From positions 18,974 through 82,973 of the forward strand of contig NZ_CALUCN010000012.1 in assembly GCF_943914565.1 (NCBI RefSeq): 64,000 nt of DNA, in the 5' to 3' direction. This DNA is from an uncultured Tessaracoccus sp. (GTDB taxonomy: Bacteria; Actinomycetota; Actinomycetes; Propionibacteriales; Propionibacteriaceae). This document shows, piece by piece, positions 1 through 8,497 of the stretch. The notes beneath the pieces are model-generated. The model did no database searches. It worked only from the letters and a program-made list of their open reading frames with translations, and was not told where the DNA came from. Each line of letters opens with the position of its first letter. Position 1 is the stretch's first letter. The translations under genes and the position numbers were made by a program.

Positions 1-499
1 AGGGGACCCGGGCGTAGTCGAATGCGTAGGTGTTGCCGTCGGAGCAGGCGATGAGGTCGCGGTCCTCCGTCGCGCGCTGCCTGCGCGGCCGGAGCCCACG
101 GCTGGCGAGCACGGCGTGCACGTCGTCGACGTAGAGCACGTGCCACGGGCGCTCGGCCGAGCCGTCCCCCGTCGCCTGGATCGCGCTCAGCGATTGCCAC
201 GCGAGCTGCTCCTCCGCCCGTGCCCGCTCGTGCTCGCCGAGCGCCTCGTGCGCGCGGGCGAGGTAGGCGTGCACGACGGGGCACAGCAGCCCGACGGGGA
301 GCCGCTCGGTCAGCACGCGGGCGGCGTCGTCGAAGCGCCCCTTGTCGAGGTAGATCTCCACCGCCGGCAGCCACGTGAGCGCCCGGGTGAACCCGCAGGC
401 GCCGGCCAGGGCCTGCTGAGCCGCGAGGACCGTCGCCGACGACGGCGCGGCCCGGTAGGCCGACCACGCCTCGTCGATGCTCGTGGGAAGTGTCGTCAC
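1..499 (-). CDS. Hypothetical protein with TPR-like helices, partial (C-terminus beyond window)
   Basis: Not recognised as a named family. The reading frame starts with GTG at 499, overlapping the stop of the upstream gene as GTGA, and stays open to position 1, so at least 166 codons are present and the C-terminus is missing. The middle part (ARVLTERLPVGLL, AYLARAHEALGEHERARAEE) has the helix-turn-helix spacing of a tetratricopeptide repeat. The rest is rich in Trp and Tyr. No signal peptide or membrane segment is visible. It is the third gene of a set with the two small genes upstream (496-1367), so it probably belongs to the same secretion-related group; this is inferred from position only. 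Confidence 0.55.
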   Translation of the reverse strand, partial: MTTLPTSIDEAWSAYRAAPSSATVLAAQQALAGACGFTRALTWLPAVEIYLDKGRFDDAARVLTERLPVGLLCPVVHAYLARAHEALGEHERARAEEQLAWQSLSAIQATGDGSAERPWHVLYVDDVHAVLASRGLRPRRQRATEDRDLIACSDGNTYAFDYARVP

Positions 500-1074
500 C
501 GGGATGCGCCCCCGGCGAGGAACCGGGCGAACGTCGCCGACGGCGTGGCGCGCGTGTGGTGCAGGCACCGGCGCGCCGCGTCGAGCGCGACGGGGTCGCC
601 GAGCGCGCGCTCGGCGACGTGGACGGTGCGTCGCTCCCAGTCGAGGTGGGCAGGGACGTCGTCGGGTGCGTCGCCGACGGTGAGCCGGACGTCGGGCAGG
701 AGCCGGGCCTCGTCGGTGAGGAGGTCCATGGCGCGACGACGGTCCCAGCCCTGGTCGTCGTGCGCGGTCCCGGGCGCCCCGACGAGGGCCTGGGCCACTG
801 CGAAGGGTCCGGCCACCGCCACGTCGGCGGCGCGACGGTAGTGGGCGGCCGCGCGGCCGGCCTCGTCGGCGAGCCGTTCGTGCGCGGCCAGGGCGCCCGC
901 GTCGTCGGTGACGTGTGCGGCGAAGGCGTCGGCGGCGGGGCCGGTGTTGGTGTCCAGGACGTGGGCGTGCGCGGCGCGCAGGTCGCGCAGGGCGTCGCGC
1001 GCGGATGCGGCGAGGCGTTCGAGTGCGTCGGCGCGGGCGGTGAGCGCGGCGACCAGCTCGGCGTCGGGGGTCAC
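496..1074 (-). CDS. Hypothetical helical protein, possible type VII secretion-associated
   Basis: A 192-residue protein starting with GTG at 1074, which overlaps the stop of the gene upstream (GTGA), and ending in the same way against the next gene. The first 100 residues are almost pure amphipathic helix rich in Ala, Arg, Asp and His (ALTARADALERL, ARDALRDLRAAHAHVL), as in WXG100/LXG-like or EspG/EspC-type proteins, but no WxG motif is visible. The C-terminal half contains DWERRTVHVAERAL and a cysteine near the end. There is no signal peptide. The likely role is a substrate or chaperone of an ESX-type system; this rests on length, helicity and neighbours, not on a confident family match. Confidence 0.5.
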   Translation of the reverse strand: MTPDAELVAALTARADALERLAASARDALRDLRAAHAHVLDTNTGPAADAFAAHVTDDAGALAAHERLADEAGRAAAHYRRAADVAVAGPFAVAQALVGAPGTAHDDQGWDRRRAMDLLTDEARLLPDVRLTVGDAPDDVPAHLDWERRTVHVAERALGDPVALDAARRCLHHTRATPSATFARFLAGGASR

Positions 1075-1367
1075 GGTTGGACCTCCGTCCAGCGATCCGC
1101 GGAGGCGTCCTCGATCGCCGCGTAGGCCTTCGCGGTGGCGATCATGTCCTCGACGTCGGCCCGGGCGAGCGTCGTCGCGGAGGCCGCGAGCGCGGTGGCG
1201 TGCTGGGCGACGGCCGCGTCGAGACGGGCGAGCAGACCGGGGTGCGGGGTCAGGCGGGTGAGCGACGTGTCGAGCTCGAGGGTGTGCGCGTGGCGGGCCA
1301 CGTCGTCGGCTGCCTGCTCGATGGCCTCGGCGCCGTGGGCCCAAGCCGTGGGCGTGAACCGGATCAT
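1071..1367 (-). CDS. Small helical protein, WXG100/EspC-like
   Basis: A 98-residue, all-helical protein (MIRFTPTAW, AEAIEQAADDVARHAHTL, ALAASATTLARADVEDMIA). About 100 residues, a central break between two long helices, no cysteine and no signal peptide are typical of WXG100/EspC-type substrates of actinobacterial type VII secretion. The canonical WxG turn is not obvious, so the family is tentative. ATG 1367 is chosen because a GGAGG-type site lies just upstream on the minus strand and because the stop overlaps the start of the next gene. It is the first gene of a three-gene unit running off the left edge. Confidence 0.55.
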   Translation of the reverse strand: MIRFTPTAWAHGAEAIEQAADDVARHAHTLELDTSLTRLTPHPGLLARLDAAVAQHATALAASATTLARADVEDMIATAKAYAAIEDASADRWTEVQP

Positions 1368-1485
1368 GCTGCCTCCTTCCCCCACGAGGGTAGGGGAGCG
1401 GGGTGGTCAAGGGCGTCGGGCTCGGGGCAAGCGTGTGGGCCCGCCCGGGGGAAACCGGACGGGCCCACACGTCGGGGGCGAAGGG

Positions 1486-3672
1486 TCAGGCCTGCTCGGC
1501 GAGCCGGGCCTTCAGCTTCGTCATGAGGTCGATCGCGGCCTCCGGGATGTTGGTGCCCGGCGGGTAGATCGCGTCGGCGCCCTTCTCCCTCAGCTCGGCG
1601 AAGTCCTGGCTCGGGATCACGCCGCCGACGACGATCATGATGTCCTCGCGGCCCAGCTTGTCCAGCTCTTCACGCAGCGCCGGCACCAGCGTCAGGTGGC
1701 CGGCCGCGAGCGACGAGGCGCCCACGACGTGCACGTCGGACTCGACCGCCTGGCGGGCCGTCTCCTCCGGCGTCTGGAACAGCGGGCCGACGTCGACGTC
1801 CATGCCGAGGTCGGCGTAGGCGGTGGCGATGACCTTCTGGCCACGGTCGTGGCCGTCCTGGCCCATCTTCGCCACGAGGATGCGCGGGCGACGTCCCTCG
1901 CTCTTCTCGAACTCCTCGACGAGCTTGCGGGCGTCGTCGACCTTGTCGCTGGATCCGGTCTCACTGCGGTACACACCACTGATCGTACGGATCTGCGCGG
2001 TGTAGCGCCCGAAGACCTTCTCCATCGCGTCGGAGATCTCACCGACCGAGGCGTGCGCCCGGGCCGCGTCGATCGAGACCTGGAGGAGGTTGCGGCTCGG
2101 ATCCGTGGGATCCGGGTTGGCCGCCGCCCAGGTGACGCGCTCCAGCGCGGCCTGGCAGGCCTCCTCGTCACGCTCAGCACGCAGCTTCTGGAGCTTGGCG
2201 ATCTGCTGCTCGCGGACGGACTTGTTGTCCACCTTGAGCACCTCGAGTTCGTCGGCGTCGTCGACCTGGTACTTGTTCACGCCGACGAGGGTCTGGCGCC
2301 CGGAGTCGATGCGGGCCTGGGTGCGGGCCGCGGCCTCCTCGATGCGCATCTTCGGGATGCCGGCCTCGATGGCCTTGGCCATGCCGCCGGCATCCTCGAC
2401 CTCCTGGATCCGCTTCCACGCCTGACCGGCGAGCTCACGGGTGAGCCGCTCGACGTAGGCCGAGCCGGCCCACGGGTCGACGGTCTTCGTGGTGCCCGAC
2501 TCCTGCTGGATGAACAGCTGGGTGTTGCGGGCGATGCGGGCCGAGAAGTCCGTCGGCAGCGCGATGGCCTCGTCAAGGGCGTTGGTGTGCAGCGACTGGG
2601 TGTGTCCCTGCGTGGCCGCCATCGCCTCGATGCAGGTGCGCGCGACGTTGTTGTAGACGTCCTGGGCCGTCAGCGACCAACCGGAGGTCTGCGAGTGCGT
2701 GCGCAGGCTCATCGACTTCGGGTTCTTGGGCCCGAACTGCTTCACGAGCTTCGCCCACAGCATGCGCGCGGCGCGCATCTTGGCGATCTCCATGTAGAAG
2801 TTCATGCCGATCGCCCAGAAGAACGACAGCCGCGGCGCGAACTGGTCGACGTTCAGGCCGACGGACTCGCCCGCGCGGATGTACTCCACGCCGTCGGCGA
2901 GGGTGTAGGCCATCTCGATGTCGGCCGTCGCGCCCGCCTCCTGCATGTGGTAGCCGGAGATCGAGATCGAGTTGAACTTCGGCATGTTCGCGCTGGTGAA
3001 CGCGAAGATGTCCGCGATGATCCGCATCGACGGCTGCGGCGGGTAGATGTAGGTGTTGCGGACCATGAACTCCTTCAGAATGTCATTCTGAATGGTGCCG
3101 GTCATCTTCTCGAACGGGACGCCCTGCTCCTGGGCCGCGACGATGTAGAGCGCCAGGATCGGCATCACGGCGCCGTTCATCGTCATCGACACGGACATCT
3201 GCTCCAGCGGGATGCCGTCGAAGAGCTGCCGCATGTCCAGGATCGAGTCGACGGCCACGCCGGCCATGCCGACGTCGCCCGCGACGCGCGGGTGGTCCGA
3301 ATCGTAGCCACGGTGGGTGGCGAGGTCGAACGCGATCGAGAGGCCCTTCTGGCCGGCCGCGAGGTTGCGGCGGTAGAAGGCGTTGGACTCCTCGGCGGTG
3401 GAGAAGCCGGCGTACTGCCGGACGGTCCACGGCTGGTTGACGTACATCGTCGGGTAGGGGCCGCGCAGGAACGGCGGCATGCCCGGCGAGGTCTCCAGGA
3501 AGTCGAGGCCCTCGAGGTCCTTGTCGCCGAACAGCGGCGGAACGAGGATGTGCTCAGGGGTCTGCCATCCCTCCGAGTACCCGGAGGACTGGAGGATCTC
3601 GTCGTACTTGTGGTGGTCCTTGCCGGGCGCGGACTGGCCGAGCTCGACGTCGGTGAAACGGGGGAAACTCAC
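1486..3672 (-). CDS. mutB: Methylmalonyl-CoA mutase, large (catalytic) subunit
   Basis: Converts succinyl-CoA and methylmalonyl-CoA by an adenosylcobalamin radical mechanism; in propionibacteria this is the carbon-skeleton step of the Wood-Werkman propionate cycle. The 728-residue length is right for the large subunit. The N-terminal TIM-barrel part has the RGPYPTMY and QPWTVRQYAGFSTAEESN substrate-channel signatures. The C-terminal B12 domain carries DGHDRG near residue 607, whose His is the lower axial ligand of cobalamin. The start is GTG at 3672, overlapping the mutA stop as GTGA, so the subunits are translationally coupled. No meaB-like chaperone gene follows; the next gene is unrelated. 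Confidence 0.97.
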   Translation of the reverse strand: MSFPRFTDVELGQSAPGKDHHKYDEILQSSGYSEGWQTPEHILVPPLFGDKDLEGLDFLETSPGMPPFLRGPYPTMYVNQPWTVRQYAGFSTAEESNAFYRRNLAAGQKGLSIAFDLATHRGYDSDHPRVAGDVGMAGVAVDSILDMRQLFDGIPLEQMSVSMTMNGAVMPILALYIVAAQEQGVPFEKMTGTIQNDILKEFMVRNTYIYPPQPSMRIIADIFAFTSANMPKFNSISISGYHMQEAGATADIEMAYTLADGVEYIRAGESVGLNVDQFAPRLSFFWAIGMNFYMEIAKMRAARMLWAKLVKQFGPKNPKSMSLRTHSQTSGWSLTAQDVYNNVARTCIEAMAATQGHTQSLHTNALDEAIALPTDFSARIARNTQLFIQQESGTTKTVDPWAGSAYVERLTRELAGQAWKRIQEVEDAGGMAKAIEAGIPKMRIEEAAARTQARIDSGRQTLVGVNKYQVDDADELEVLKVDNKSVREQQIAKLQKLRAERDEEACQAALERVTWAAANPDPTDPSRNLLQVSIDAARAHASVGEISDAMEKVFGRYTAQIRTISGVYRSETGSSDKVDDARKLVEEFEKSEGRRPRILVAKMGQDGHDRGQKVIATAYADLGMDVDVGPLFQTPEETARQAVESDVHVVGASSLAAGHLTLVPALREELDKLGREDIMIVVGGVIPSQDFAELREKGADAIYPPGTNIPEAAIDLMTKLKARLAEQA

Positions 3673-5540
3673 TTCGCGACTCCCATCAGGTCAAGAGTGG
3701 ACTCGAGCAGGTCGACCACGTCCATGCCGTCGTAGACGTTGCCGTCGAGGATGCTCTCCGCCTCGTCGGTGCCGAGCTCCTTGTACTGCCCGGCGAGCAG
3801 CACGCGCTCCGCGCCGGCCTCCTTGAGGGCCTTGGCGACGGCGAGGCCGTGCTCGGCGTACATCGCGGCGTTGGAGCACAGGACCGCGACCTTCGCGCCG
3901 GAGTTGGTGAACTCCTTCGCGAACTCCAGCGGATCGGTGCTCTCCACCAGGACGGTGTCGATGCCGCCGACGTGGAGCAGGTTGGACGTGAAGCCCTCGC
4001 GGGGCCCGTAGTGGCGGCGCTGCCCGATGCAGGCCAGCACGGCCTTCGGGGCGTTGCCGTCAGCCTTGGCGCGGGTGGCGCGGTCGCGGAGGTCCTCGAA
4101 GACCTGCGAGTCGCGCACGAGCCGGAGGCCGTCGAGCTGCGGTGCCTCGGGGCGGGGCTTGGCGGTCGTGATGTCCTTCTCGAGGTGGTTCGGGAAGGTC
4201 GAGGTGCCCGTCATCGGAATCTTGCGCGTGGCGATCCGCTTGGCGCGCTCGGCGTTCAGCTCGTCGAGCTGGGACTGGACCGTCCCGTCGGTGAGCGCCT
4301 TGGCGAAGCCCTCGGCGTCGATGCCCTGGAAGACCGTCCAGGCGTGCTCGCCCATCTGGCGGGTCATCGACTCGACGTACCAGGAGCCGCCGGCGGTGTC
4401 GTTGACGCGGCCGACGTTGGACTCCTCGGCGAGGAGCACCTGGACGTTGCGCGCGATGCGACGGGAGAAGTCGCCGGGGAGACCCCACACGGTGTCGAAC
4501 GGCAGCACCGTCTGCACGTCGGCCATGCCGGCCGATGCCGCGAACGAGCCGATCGTCGCGCGCAGGATGTTCACGTAGGCGTCGGAGCGGGTCAGCTGGC
4601 GGCGCGACGTGACCGCGTGCTGCACGGCGGCGCGGTGGTCCTCGGACACGCCGAGCACCTCGCCGACGCGGCTCCACAGCATGCGCAGCGCGCGGAGGCG
4701 GGCGATGGTGAGGAACTGGTCGGTGCCCGCCGTGACGCGGAACATGATCTGGTCGAACGCCTTGTCGGCCTCCAGCCCGGCCTCGACGAGCGCGCGGACG
4801 TACTCGACGCCCACGGCGATCGCGTAGGCGAGTTCGTGCACGTCGCCGGCGCCCGCGTCGTGGTAGATCGTCGAGTCGACGACGATGCCGCGGACGTTCG
4901 GGAACGGCTCGGCGAGCTTCACCGCGTCGGCGAGGACCGCGAGGTCCGGCTCGGTGCCGGCCAGGGCCGCGGCGCCGATCGGATCGATGCCCAGGTTGCC
5001 CGAGACCTTCTCGGCGTCACCCTTGGCGAACACGTCGGCCAGCGCCTTGGCGGCGTCGAGCTGCTGCGTGCGGGAGGTGACGTAGATCGGGGCGAGGTCG
5101 GTCATCACGCCCTCGAGCACGGCGGCGACGTCGCCGGGTGCGATGGCGTCGGGGTCCACGCGCAGGTAGGTGGCGGTGCCGCCACGCTCGAGGTCGGCGA
5201 GCACCTGCGCCTTCGTGAAGGCGACGTCGCCGTCCTCGTGCAGCTGCGCGATGTGCCACGCGCCTTCCTTCTCACCGGTGCGAACGGTCGCACCGCGGGT
5301 GAAGGGGGCGACGCCGGGGTAGCCGAGCTCCTCGACACCGTCCTCCTTCTTGTACAGGGGCTGGATCTCGAGTCCGTCGACCGTGTGGCTGGTCAGTCGG
5401 CGGTACGCCTGCTCGATGTCCAGCTGTTTGTCCTCTGGCCTCCTGCGGTTCAGTACCTTGAGTACCTGCCCTTCCCACTCCTCGCGGGTGGGAGTCGGGA
5501 AGTCCGCTGCCAGGTTGAAGTCTTGCGTCTCAGCGCTCAT
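3669..5540 (-). CDS. mutA: Methylmalonyl-CoA mutase, small subunit
   Basis: A 623-residue partner of MutB in the alpha-beta heterodimer. It shares the barrel fold (EEWEGQVLKVLNRR, QPLYKKEDGVEELGYPG, GGSWYVESMTRQM), but its C-terminal B12-like domain lacks the DxHxxG cobalamin motif, as expected for the non-catalytic small subunit. ATG 5540 is preceded by GGAGAG. It is the first gene of a two-gene operon and overlaps mutB by 4 bp. The gap upstream (5541-6526) holds repeats and shows no recognisable cobalamin riboswitch, so B12-responsive control is not evident here. Confidence 0.96.
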   Translation of the reverse strand: MSAETQDFNLAADFPTPTREEWEGQVLKVLNRRRPEDKQLDIEQAYRRLTSHTVDGLEIQPLYKKEDGVEELGYPGVAPFTRGATVRTGEKEGAWHIAQLHEDGDVAFTKAQVLADLERGGTATYLRVDPDAIAPGDVAAVLEGVMTDLAPIYVTSRTQQLDAAKALADVFAKGDAEKVSGNLGIDPIGAAALAGTEPDLAVLADAVKLAEPFPNVRGIVVDSTIYHDAGAGDVHELAYAIAVGVEYVRALVEAGLEADKAFDQIMFRVTAGTDQFLTIARLRALRMLWSRVGEVLGVSEDHRAAVQHAVTSRRQLTRSDAYVNILRATIGSFAASAGMADVQTVLPFDTVWGLPGDFSRRIARNVQVLLAEESNVGRVNDTAGGSWYVESMTRQMGEHAWTVFQGIDAEGFAKALTDGTVQSQLDELNAERAKRIATRKIPMTGTSTFPNHLEKDITTAKPRPEAPQLDGLRLVRDSQVFEDLRDRATRAKADGNAPKAVLACIGQRRHYGPREGFTSNLLHVGGIDTVLVESTDPLEFAKEFTNSGAKVAVLCSNAAMYAEHGLAVAKALKEAGAERVLLAGQYKELGTDEAESILDGNVYDGMDVVDLLESTLDLMGVAK

Positions 5541-5705
5541 AGCTCTCCATCCGGGTACCGGGCCCGGGACGGGCCCACGGGTCCAACCCTAGTCGGTCAC
5601 TTCCTCTCGCACGGCGGCGGGTGAGGATTGGCCACGATTGGGTGGACCAATGGTGGGGCGGGGTGCTCCGCCCCGGGTGTTGCACAGCAGTGCCGAGGTT
5701 GCCCT

Positions 5706-5800
5706 GGCGCCGGGGTGGCGCGCGTGGGCCGGGGTGGCGCGGCCGGCCCGGAGTGGCGCGCCCGGGTCGGGGTGGCGCGCCCAGGCCGGGGTGGCACGAA
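5706..5800. repeat. Degenerate tandem repeat, about 20-bp unit
   Basis: About five copies of a roughly 20-bp unit with the core GGGGTGGCGCG (variants GGAGTGGCGCG and GGGGTGGCACG). The last copy runs directly into the left arm of the first palindrome, so the palindrome may have been inserted into, or grown from, this tandem array. Confidence 0.65.
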
Positions 5801-5870
5801 ACGCCGTGTGTTTGGGTTGGCAGCCCCGAAAAGCGCCCTCTGGGCGCACTTACGCGGCGTTTCGTGCCAC
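5791..5870. repeat. Palindromic repeat, copy 1
   Basis: An 80-bp element with 16-bp perfect arms (GTGGCACGAAACGCCG at 5791-5806 and its complement at 5855-5870). The 48-bp centre contains an inner hairpin, GCGCCC-TCT-GGGCGC. This is one of seven copies in the window; the others are listed separately. Confidence 0.9.
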
Positions 5871-5927
5871 GCGGGGGCGCGCGGCCCGCCGGGGAGTGGG
5901 CCTCGGCTGGGCGTCGGGGTGAGCAGG

Positions 5928-5963
5928 CGCTACCTGTGCGCCTCACTTGCCGCACAGGTAGCG
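5928..5963. repeat. Hairpin with 13-bp arms (CGCTACCTGTGCG)
   Basis: Perfect inverted repeat 5928-5940 / 5951-5963 with a 10-nt loop. Its core ACCTGTGC/GCACAGGT recurs at 61860-61887, also next to a copy of the 80-bp palindrome, so it seems to be part of the same composite repeat family. There is no T-run, so it is not an obvious intrinsic terminator. Confidence 0.7.
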
Positions 5964-6179
5964 GGTGCCTGGCCGGGTAGCCCCACCGTCGTGGGGGCAT
6001 GCGCAACGTGTGCTGGGACTGCACCGCACAGATTACGGGTGCCCGGGCCGTACCGCCCCGACGGTGGTCCCGCTCCCTGCGTACCGCCGGTTCTGCGGCG
6101 CGGGGTTGGTGGGCTGATCCGCCCCGGCCGGGCCACGTCGGTGGGTGCCGGAACCGGCTCGGCCCGGCCCGGCCCGGAG

Positions 6180-6256
6180 GTGGCACGAAACGCCGTGTGA
6201 TTGGGTTGGCAGCCCGGTATTGGCCCTCCTGAGCGGGTTTGCGCGGCGTTTCGTGC
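6180..6256. repeat. Palindromic repeat, copy 2 (diverged centre)
   Basis: Left arm 6180-6195 and right arm 6244-6256 match the family. The centre differs (no GCGCCC/GGGCGC inner hairpin) and the right arm pairs over only 13 bp. Conservation of the arms with a changed centre suggests that the outer stem is what is kept. Confidence 0.8.
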
Positions 6257-6313
6257 TCGCGGCGGACCGCGCGCGTCTCAGCTGGGTGCCGAGTGGGGCT
6301 GGCCCGGGCCGGG

Positions 6314-6393
6314 GTAGCACGAAACGCCGTGTGATCGCGTTGGCAGCCCCGAAAAGCGCCCTCTGGGCGCACTTACGCGGCGTTTCGTGCCAC
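6314..6393. repeat. Palindromic repeat, copy 3
   Basis: An 80-bp copy with arms 6314-6329 and 6378-6393 (one mismatch in the left arm, GTAGCACG). The inner GCGCCC-TCT-GGGCGC hairpin is intact. The right flank is duplicated at 6425-6447. Confidence 0.85.
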
Positions 6394-6468
6394 GCGGGGG
6401 CTCGCCCTTGCCCGGCCTGGAAACTTCGTGCCACGCGGGGGCTCGCCCCCGCCCGGTCCCGCAGATGG

Positions 6469-6526
6469 TACGCTGAGCAAACTACGCTGAGTAGTACTAC
6501 TTCTGCCGTTCAATGGCGACGGAGGC
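6469..6526 (+). promoter_or_regulatory. Candidate nrf operon control region
   Basis: The direct repeat TACGCTGAG occurs at 6469-6477 and 6483-6491 (14-bp period, either could serve as a -10). The second copy runs into the perfect 12-bp palindrome AGTAGTACTACT (6490-6501). A GGAGG ribosome site is at 6521-6525. This is the only non-repeat DNA between the repeat island and nrfH, so the operon promoter and any nitrite- or oxygen-responsive operator should lie here. No known regulator box is identified. Confidence 0.4.
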
Positions 6527-7027
6527 ATGATGGTCCAGTGGGTCAGGCGCCGGTGGCACGACTTCACGCATGCCTTCACGGGCTGGATGGGGATCACGCT
6601 CGCGGCGCTGATCGGCGTCGTGGTCGGGGTCGCCGCCTTCACGTTCCACTACTCCGGCTTCTTCAACTACTTCTACGACGACCCCGAGACCTGCGCGCAG
6701 TGCCACGCGATGAGCGAGCAGTACGAGGGCTGGCAGAAGGGGCCGCACCGCGACGTCGCCACCTGCAACTCGTGCCACACCGTCCACGACAACGTCGTCG
6801 CGAAGTACGTGAACAAGGCCGACAACGGCTTCTTCCACGCGCTGTGGTTCACCACCGACACCTACCCCGAGAACATCGAGATCCGCGACCACAACCGCAA
6901 CATCGTCGAGGCATCCTGCCTCCACTGCCACGGCTCGATGGTCGACGACGTCAACCACGCTTCTGCCGCCCGCGGCGAGACCCTGTCCTGCATCCGTTGC
7001 CACGATGGCGTTGGCCACAAGAGGTGA
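6527..7027 (+). CDS. nrfH: Cytochrome c nitrite reductase small subunit NrfH (tetrahaem quinol oxidase)
   Basis: Membrane-anchored NapC/NirT-type tetrahaem cytochrome that takes electrons from menaquinol to NrfA. One N-terminal transmembrane helix (about residues 19-42, MGITLAALIGVVVGVAAF) is followed by four CxxCH motifs: CAQCH, CNSCH, CLHCH and CIRCH. The 166-residue length is normal for NrfH. GGAGG at 6521-6525 is only 1 nt from ATG 6527 and 4 nt from the in-frame ATG 6530, so the second ATG may be the true start. It is the first gene of a tight operon with nrfA (3-nt gap) and a dedicated system II maturation set. Confidence 0.95.
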   Translation: MMVQWVRRRWHDFTHAFTGWMGITLAALIGVVVGVAAFTFHYSGFFNYFYDDPETCAQCHAMSEQYEGWQKGPHRDVATCNSCHTVHDNVVAKYVNKADNGFFHALWFTTDTYPENIEIRDHNRNIVEASCLHCHGSMVDDVNHASAARGETLSCIRCHDGVGHKR

Positions 7028-7030
7028 GAA

Positions 7031-8497
7031 ATGAGCGACGAACTGATCCATGAGCCGGGCCCGGAGCAGCCCCGGCGCGGCCCCAACGGCGGGGCCACCG
7101 TCTGGGAGGGCCCCAAGGCCAGGTGGGTGCCCATCCTCGTGCTGGTCCTCGTCGCGGTGTGCGCTGCGGCGCTCACGTGGTTCCTCACCACGATCTTCGA
7201 CAACAAGCAGGAGGCCAAGGAGCCGTTCACGCACGTCGTGAACGTCGACGAGAACACCTACGACGCCAAGGTCTGGGGCCAGAACTTCCCCGCCGAGTAC
7301 GAGGGGCACGTCGCGACGAAGGAGATGGACCCCGAGAAGACGCAGAAGAAGGAGGCGACGAAGGAGGACCCGCGCACGGAGGTCACGGTCAGCAAGCTCG
7401 AACTCGACCCGCGGCTGGTGACGATGTGGCAGGGGTATGCGTTCTCCGTCGACTACCGCAAGCCGCGCGGCCACGAGTACATGCTCGAGGACCAGCAGCT
7501 CACCCGTCGGATGCGGGAGTTCAAGCAGCCCGGCGCCTGCCTCAACTGCCACGTCTCGCTGCCCGAGGTCGTCGACTCGCTCGGCGACGGGGATCGCGAC
7601 AAGGGGTGGGCCGCGATGAACAAGCTGCCGTACCAAGAGGCCGTGCAGCACGCGAAGGCCCCGATCGCCTGCATCGACTGCCACGAACCCGGCACGATGA
7701 AGCTGCGCGCCACCCGCCCTGCCTTCATCAACGCCATCGCCGAGTACAAGGAGAAGGTCGAGGGCATCAAGGACTACGACGTCAACCGCGACGCCTCCGT
7801 GCAGGAGATGCGGGCGTTCGTGTGTGCGCAGTGCCACGTCGAGTACTACTTCAAGGGCGAGGGTAAGACCCTCACGTTCCCGTGGGAACACGGGCTGAAG
7901 GCCACCGACGCGATCAAGTACTACGACGAGGCGGGCTGGACGGACTTCGAGCACAAGCTCACTGGCGCCAACGTCATCAAGGCCCAGCACCCTGACTTCG
8001 AGACGTGGTCGCAGGGCATCCACGCCGACAACGGCGTCACCTGCGCCGACTGCCACATGGCCTACGAGCGCGAGGGCGCGAAGAAGGTGACCAACCACCA
8101 GATCGCCAATCCGATGCGCGACGACGCGTCGGTCAACCGCACCTGCCTCACCTGCCACAACGCCACCACCGACGAGATGCAGCAGCGGGTCACGACGATC
8201 CAGGACCGCTGGCAGGGCTCGGTCGACGTCGCGTTCGACGCGCTCGACGCGCTCATCAAGGACATCGAGGCGAACAAGGGCAAGGCGAAGCCCGACGACC
8301 TCGCCAAGGCGCGGGACTTCCAGCGCTGGAGCCAGTTCCTGGTCGACATGAACGTCTCGGAGAACAGCCACGGCTTCCACGCTCCGCAGTACCAGGTCAC
8401 GATGCTGAACCAGGCCACCGACTACGCCCGTAAGGGCCAGCTCGCGCTCCACGGCATCGACGTCGGCCCCGTCACGGCGAGTGGGCAGAACGGATGA
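7031..8497 (+). CDS. nrfA: Ammonia-forming cytochrome c nitrite reductase NrfA (pentahaem)
   Basis: Reduces nitrite to ammonium with six electrons outside the membrane. The 488-residue protein has an N-terminal membrane anchor (about residues 34-56) in place of a cleaved signal. Five haem motifs are visible: CLNCH (about residue 170), CIDCH (214), CAQCH (about 265), CADCH (about 338) and CLTCH (about 374). The first, which ligates the active-site haem and is CxxCK in E. coli NrfA, is CxxCH here, placing the enzyme in the CxxCH group known from some other bacteria. The Tyr after the third motif (HVEYYF) fits the catalytic Tyr. Its stop overlaps the next start (ATGA). Confidence 0.95.
   Translation: MSDELIHEPGPEQPRRGPNGGATVWEGPKARWVPILVLVLVAVCAAALTWFLTTIFDNKQEAKEPFTHVVNVDENTYDAKVWGQNFPAEYEGHVATKEMDPEKTQKKEATKEDPRTEVTVSKLELDPRLVTMWQGYAFSVDYRKPRGHEYMLEDQQLTRRMREFKQPGACLNCHVSLPEVVDSLGDGDRDKGWAAMNKLPYQEAVQHAKAPIACIDCHEPGTMKLRATRPAFINAIAEYKEKVEGIKDYDVNRDASVQEMRAFVCAQCHVEYYFKGEGKTLTFPWEHGLKATDAIKYYDEAGWTDFEHKLTGANVIKAQHPDFETWSQGIHADNGVTCADCHMAYEREGAKKVTNHQIANPMRDDASVNRTCLTCHNATTDEMQQRVTTIQDRWQGSVDVAFDALDALIKDIEANKGKAKPDDLAKARDFQRWSQFLVDMNVSENSHGFHAPQYQVTMLNQATDYARKGQLALHGIDVGPVTASGQNG

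Larger units (their letters stand above)
5541..6468. repeat. Gene-free island of palindromic and tandem repeats
   Basis: About 930 bp without a credible gene between mutA and the nrf operon. It contains three complete copies of the GTGGCACGAAACGCCG palindrome (5791, 6180, 6314), a degenerate tandem repeat of GGGGTGGCGCG units (5706-5800), a 13-bp-arm hairpin (5928-5963) and a tandem duplication of TTCGTGCCACGCGGGGGCTC (6384 and 6425). Blocks around 6000-6180 reappear at 14998-15166, so the island is a mosaic of repeat units, not unique promoter DNA. Apparent open frames here are low-complexity Arg/Pro/Ala translations. Confidence 0.8.

Noticed and set aside
1135..3735. Long open frame (866 codons) on the plus strand opposite mutB
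   Set aside because: It is the antisense shadow of mutB in GC-rich DNA: the translation is Arg/Leu/Val/Asp low complexity with no family features, while the minus strand is an intact, recognisable enzyme.
5541..6526. Cobalamin riboswitch upstream of mutAB
   Set aside because: No B12-box-like sequence was recognised; the region consists of palindromic repeats, and mutA begins 5' of it on the other strand with only a short leader.
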